A DNA stretch of 8,972 nt, from NCBI GenBank assembly GCA_937885475.1, contig CAKZZR010000261.1, positions 1-8,972 on the forward strand, in the 5' to 3' direction. A model generated the notes under the pieces. That model was not told where the DNA came from, did not search any database, and saw only the letters and a list, made by a program, of their open reading frames with translations. How positions within the stretch are numbered: the first letter of the stretch is position 1; each line of letters starts with the position of its first letter. The DNA is from an uncultured Treponema sp. (GTDB taxonomy: Bacteria > Spirochaetota > Spirochaetia > Treponematales > Treponemataceae). This document shows positions 6,456 through 8,972 of the stretch, one piece after another. A program made the translations under genes and the position numbers.

Positions 6456-6527
6456 GCGAGCCTCCTAGTTTTGTTTTAAGAGAGGATGGATTTCGAACTC
6501 TCTGTTTTTTTTGAATAAAAGAAAGCG
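6456..6527 (-). promoter_or_regulatory. queF leader, candidate preQ1-type riboswitch
   Basis: On the minus strand AGAGAG (6503-6498) pairs perfectly with CTCTCT (6484-6479) around a 13-base loop that starts TTC. An A-rich tail (TTAAAACAAAACTAGG) follows and runs into the AGGAGG Shine-Dalgarno at 6466-6461. A short stem, a C-containing loop and an A-rich tail ending at the ribosome site is the layout of preQ1-I riboswitches, and the tail resembles that of the Thermoanaerobacter tengcongensis example from memory. The pseudoknot pairing between loop and tail is not clean, so this is a candidate only. An alternative pairing of CCTCT (6485-6481) with GGAGG (6465-6461) could hide the ribosome site and excludes the first stem. 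Confidence 0.35.
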
Positions 6528-7313
6528 TTACAACGACTGGCGGTAATTTTCGTACAGAAGAACGCCCGCCGCAACGCTTACGTTAAGACTGTCGATTTTG
6601 CCGCAGGTAGGAATGCTTACGATTTGGTCGCATTGCTCCTCCAGCAGGCGGGCAATGCCGGTACCCTCGCTTCCCATGACGATTACGGAACGCGGAGCAA
6701 AATGCACGGAACAAAGCGTTTCGCCGCCCGCGTCCGCGCCGTATGCCCAAAAGCCGTTTTCCTTGAGCTTCTGCACAGTGCGCACAAGATTGCTTACCAC
6801 CGCAACAGGAACCCACGCGCTGGCACCAGCCGAACTGCGGGCAATCACCTCGTTTGAGTCAACGTCCTTTGCACCGCGGCGCTCCGGCACGACCACAAGG
6901 CTTGCGCCAAACTGGTCGCAGCTGCGGATTATAGCGCCCACATTATGCGGATCCGTTACAGAATCCAGCACGATGACCACCTGCCGCTCGTCCTGCGGTT
7001 TTGCCGCAGCTTCGCCCAGCCATTGGTCAAATTCAACAAGATTCTTGGTTTTTGCGGCTTCTCCGCTCAGCACAAGCACAAGCCCGCGATGGTCGCGGCT
7101 GGATTCCGGCAAGGAAGCAACCATGCCGTCCAACGTGCGCTCGTCCGCCTGACTTACCGGAATTCCCGCTTCCTGCGCCGCCGCGACAATCTTTTTTACG
7201 CGCGGTCCGACCTTGCCGTACACAATCCGCATTCCGCCGGAATTCTTAGAGTCCTTTGCCTTTAAAACCTTTTCTTCAACCGCATGAAAGCCGGTTATAA
7301 CGCGTTCTGCCAC
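6528..7313 (-). CDS. rlmB: 23S rRNA (guanosine-2'-O)-methyltransferase RlmB, SpoU/TrmH family
   Basis: Uses S-adenosylmethionine to methylate the 2'-OH of a guanosine in domain V of 23S rRNA (position 2251 in E. coli). It has 261 residues. The N-terminal RNA-binding domain spans about 1-82 (start AERVITGFHAVEEKV), then the trefoil-knot SPOUT domain. Motif 1 is LDSVTDPHNVGAIIRSCDQF at 116-135, with Asn124 and Arg130. Motif 2 is VIVMGSEGTGI at 210-220, with Glu216. Motif 3 is IDSLNVSVAAGVLLYE at 240-255, with Asn244. The N-terminal domain and the motif 3 form favour RlmB over TrmH. The start codon is GTG at 7313, two bases after the YchJ-family stop, with only a weak ribosome site, so translation probably depends on coupling to that gene. 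Which guanosine is modified is inferred from family membership. Confidence 0.93.
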   Translation of the reverse strand: MAERVITGFHAVEEKVLKAKDSKNSGGMRIVYGKVGPRVKKIVAAAQEAGIPVSQADERTLDGMVASLPESSRDHRGLVLVLSGEAAKTKNLVEFDQWLGEAAAKPQDERQVVIVLDSVTDPHNVGAIIRSCDQFGASLVVVPERRGAKDVDSNEVIARSSAGASAWVPVAVVSNLVRTVQKLKENGFWAYGADAGGETLCSVHFAPRSVIVMGSEGTGIARLLEEQCDQIVSIPTCGKIDSLNVSVAAGVLLYENYRQSL

Positions 7314-7315
7314 TG

Positions 7316-7807
7316 TTATTTACCGCAGCACTTCTTGTATTTTTTTCCGCTGCCGCATGGGCATGGGTCGTTGCGTCCGATTTTGGCACCTTCGCGCTTT
7401 ACCGTCTCCGTGATGATGTTTCCGGCAACGTATTTCCATTCACCGTTGATTTTTTTGAAGCCGGCAATCTCGTGATGATGCTCAATCATCTGATTCAGCG
7501 TGTAGTCCGCGATGAATTCAACAACGCCTTCGTCATCCTTTTCTTCAGTTCTAAGGATGGTAAGTCCCTGCCATTTTGACTGGCGGCTCCATTCTTCGGT
7601 AGCCTGCTTGTCGATGTCGGCAATGCCCTCTCCCTCTTCACAAGAATCAATGATGAAGTCAATTTCGTGCGCAACATACGCAGAGTAGCGCGCGCGCATA
7701 AGGGCTTCGGCTGTAGGAGCCTTTACCGTTCCTTTGATAATCGGCTCGCAGCATTCGCTGTATTTTTTGCCTGAGCCGCAAGGGCAGTTTGTCAATGTTT
7801 CACTCAT
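7316..7807 (-). CDS. ychJ: YchJ/UPF0225 family protein with two SEC-C zinc motifs
   Basis: A 163-residue soluble protein with the architecture of E. coli YchJ: an N-terminal SEC-C motif, a central NTF2-like domain and a C-terminal SEC-C motif. The N-terminal motif is CPCGSGKKYSECC at 8-20 and the C-terminal one NDPCPCGSGKKYKKCCGK at 146-163; each supplies a CxC and a CC pair for zinc. The family's LMRARYSAYV stretch is at 36-45. The C-terminal motif is the one by which SecA binds SecB and the ribosome, but YchJ itself has no settled role, so no function is claimed beyond metal binding and probable protein or ribosome contact. The ATG at 7807 lacks a clear Shine-Dalgarno. It lies 24 bases after the ABC gene and two bases before rlmB. 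Confidence 0.92.
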   Translation of the reverse strand: MSETLTNCPCGSGKKYSECCEPIIKGTVKAPTAEALMRARYSAYVAHEIDFIIDSCEEGEGIADIDKQATEEWSRQSKWQGLTILRTEEKDDEGVVEFIADYTLNQMIEHHHEIAGFKKINGEWKYVAGNIITETVKREGAKIGRNDPCPCGSGKKYKKCCGK

Positions 7808-7812
7808 AATAC

Positions 7813-7833
7813 AAAAAGTATACCGAACTTTTT
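7813..7833. repeat. Inverted repeat at the ABC gene stop codon
   Basis: AAAAAGT (7813-7819) and ACTTTTT (7827-7833) form a perfect 7+7 inverted repeat with a seven-base loop. It covers part of the ABC gene stop codon and most of the 24-base gap before the YchJ gene. The stem is almost entirely A-T, so it is a poor terminator. It could be a weak attenuator, a protein-binding site or chance in A/T-rich intergenic DNA. Confidence 0.25.
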
Positions 7834-8972
7834 AGTTGTTAGCAATTATGCTGTACATGGGGTCACGGTCGGGATGAAGCTCAAGAATGTGCTTTTCGCA
7901 GGCAAGCACCTCGCTCGGCTCATGCGTTACGTGAAGGAACGTAGTCGTTCCACTTTGCGCGATGACCTCCAGCAAATCAAGCACCTTCTGTCGAAATTCG
8001 TCGTCCAAACCATGGCACGGCTCGTCCAGAATCATTACCGGCGGGCATTTTACTGCGGCACGAAGAATGAGCACCGCCCGCTGCTCGCCATAACTGAGCG
8101 CAGAAAAGGATTCCCTGCCGCGCCCCGCAAAGCCACCAAGAGAAAGCCATTTTTCGGCGGCGGAAGCCTCTACGTCGCTTGGTGCCTGATACAGTCCGAT
8201 GGAATCGTGGAAGCCGCTCATAATCACCTCAAGCAGGCTGCTTCCGACCATGCGGTATTCCACATGCAGGCGGTAGCTTACGATGCCAAGGCGGTGCTTT
8301 ATGTCCCAGATTGTCTCGCCGCTGCCGCGCCGCGCGCCAAACAGCCGAACATCATTGTTAAAAACCTGCATGTTGTCGCCGGTAATAAGCTCCAGGAACG
8401 TGGTTTTGCCAGAACCGTTGGGACCGCGGATAAGCCAATGCTCGCCGCGCTTCAATGACCACGTAAGATTGCGAAGAACGCGGTGGTCGCCCCAGCCAAC
8501 GTTCACATCGTTCATTTCGATAAGGGTATCGTTTTCCGGCTGATAATGCTCAAAGCCCAGCACGGTGTTCACCTCGTCGCTCAGGCGGCGCACCGTAGCA
8601 GAAAATTCCGCGTATTCTGCCGCGCGTTTTTTCTGTCGCTCGGCGGCACGCGCCTCAAGCAGTGCCTCGTAGTCAGCGCGCTTACCGCAGAACGACACCT
8701 CACCCTTTGAAAATTCCAGAACATGGGTAATTGCAGCAGGAATCTCAACGTAGCGCTCCATGCTCAATATTATACGCGGGAAGGTCGCGTCAACCTCGGC
8801 ATCGTTCAGCTGCTTTGCGGCAATGGTGTCAAAAAAATCCAAAAGAATCGCGCGGCTTTCTGCATCCAGCCCCGCAAACGGGTCGCTCAGAACAAGCAGG
8901 CGCTTACGGCTTACAAGCGCGCGCGCAAGCAGAGTGCGGCGTATTTCGCCAGTGGACATATATTTTAATCCG
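7832..8972 (-). CDS. ModF/PhrA-like protein with two fused ABC ATPase domains, N-terminus cut by window edge
   Basis: A cytoplasmic tandem ABC ATPase without membrane segments, like E. coli ModF (about 490 residues). The family lies near molybdate genes in E. coli, but its role is unclear. The frame stays open to the window edge: the Met at 8959 lies inside the first signature (KYMSTGEIRR), so it is not the true start. Counting that Met as 1, the first domain ends with Walker B LLVLSDP at 21-27. A charged linker follows at about 98-135. The second domain has Walker A GPNGSGKTT at 179-187, the ModF-type stretch LFGARRGSGETIWDIKHRLG at 206-225, FHDSIGLYQ at 250-258, signature LSYGEQR at 288-294, Walker B VMILDEP at 308-314 and switch His346. 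The second domain looks competent. In the first, Ser25-Asp26 replaces the usual Asp-Glu and Glu68 occupies the switch-His position. No molybdate transporter gene is visible. Confidence 0.9.
   Translation of the reverse strand, partial: GLKYMSTGEIRRTLLARALVSRKRLLVLSDPFAGLDAESRAILLDFFDTIAAKQLNDAEVDATFPRIILSMERYVEIPAAITHVLEFSKGEVSFCGKRADYEALLEARAAERQKKRAAEYAEFSATVRRLSDEVNTVLGFEHYQPENDTLIEMNDVNVGWGDHRVLRNLTWSLKRGEHWLIRGPNGSGKTTFLELITGDNMQVFNNDVRLFGARRGSGETIWDIKHRLGIVSYRLHVEYRMVGSSLLEVIMSGFHDSIGLYQAPSDVEASAAEKWLSLGGFAGRGRESFSALSYGEQRAVLILRAAVKCPPVMILDEPCHGLDDEFRQKVLDLLEVIAQSGTTTFLHVTHEPSEVLACEKHILELHPDRDPMYSIIANN

Noticed and set aside
6479..6512. Plus-strand intrinsic terminator (AGAGAG/CTCTCT stem followed by eight T)
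   Set aside because: No plus-strand gene precedes it within reach; the same hairpin makes more sense as part of the minus-strand queF leader.
6598..7152. Long plus-strand open frame opposite rlmB
   Set aside because: It is the reverse-strand shadow of a gene with full SpoU-family motifs, with low-complexity Ser/Thr/Arg-rich translation and no family features.
7874..8458. 194-codon plus-strand open frame opposite the ABC ATPase
   Set aside because: The minus strand carries clear Walker and signature motifs; the plus-strand translation has no recognisable domain.
1..8972. CRISPR arrays, tRNA or rRNA genes, insertion sequences, phage genes
   Set aside because: No spaced repeats, tRNA-like sequence, transposase or integrase motifs were seen on either strand.

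Overview
The window looks like a chromosomal segment of a bacterium with an outer membrane, probably a spirochaete of the Treponema type. That placement is an inference from overall protein character, from LspA and from an SLBB export protein. No 16S or other marker gene is present. There is no mobile element, CRISPR array, rRNA or tRNA gene. Gene density is high, most genes are on the minus strand, and many are separated by a few bases or overlap.

There are three blocks. (1) Minus strand, 3587 down to 1: an XRE-type DNA-binding protein, a 424-residue membrane protein with a degenerate alpha/beta-hydrolase-like region, a Nif3/YbgI-family metal protein, lipoprotein signal peptidase LspA, and MTA/SAH nucleosidase MtnN (C-terminal end outside the window). 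The last four are tightly packed (4-base overlap, 52-base gap, 2-base gap) and probably form one operon. A weak terminator-like hairpin lies at the end of the XRE gene. (2) Plus strand, 3672 to 5220: a possible 29-codon single-membrane-segment protein, then a secreted polysaccharide-export protein with SLBB domains. An 84-base divergent control region with a perfect 7+7 inverted repeat separates this block from the XRE gene. (3) Minus strand, 8972 down to 5233: a ModF/PhrA-like double ABC ATPase (N-terminus outside the window), a YchJ-family protein with two SEC-C zinc motifs, RlmB 23S rRNA methyltransferase, QueF (preQ0 reductase) and a YhhQ-family queuosine-precursor transporter. Blocks 2 and 3 converge with only 12 bases between stop codons.

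queF and yhhQ together make a coherent queuosine-precursor import and reduction pair. The 72-base queF leader can form a hairpin with an A-rich tail running into a strong Shine-Dalgarno sequence, and is a candidate preQ1-type riboswitch. The least ordinary items are the pseudo-hydrolase membrane protein, the small ORF and palindrome in front of the SLBB gene, the queF leader, and the degraded Walker B of the first ABC domain. I see no clear new multi-gene defence or mobile system here.
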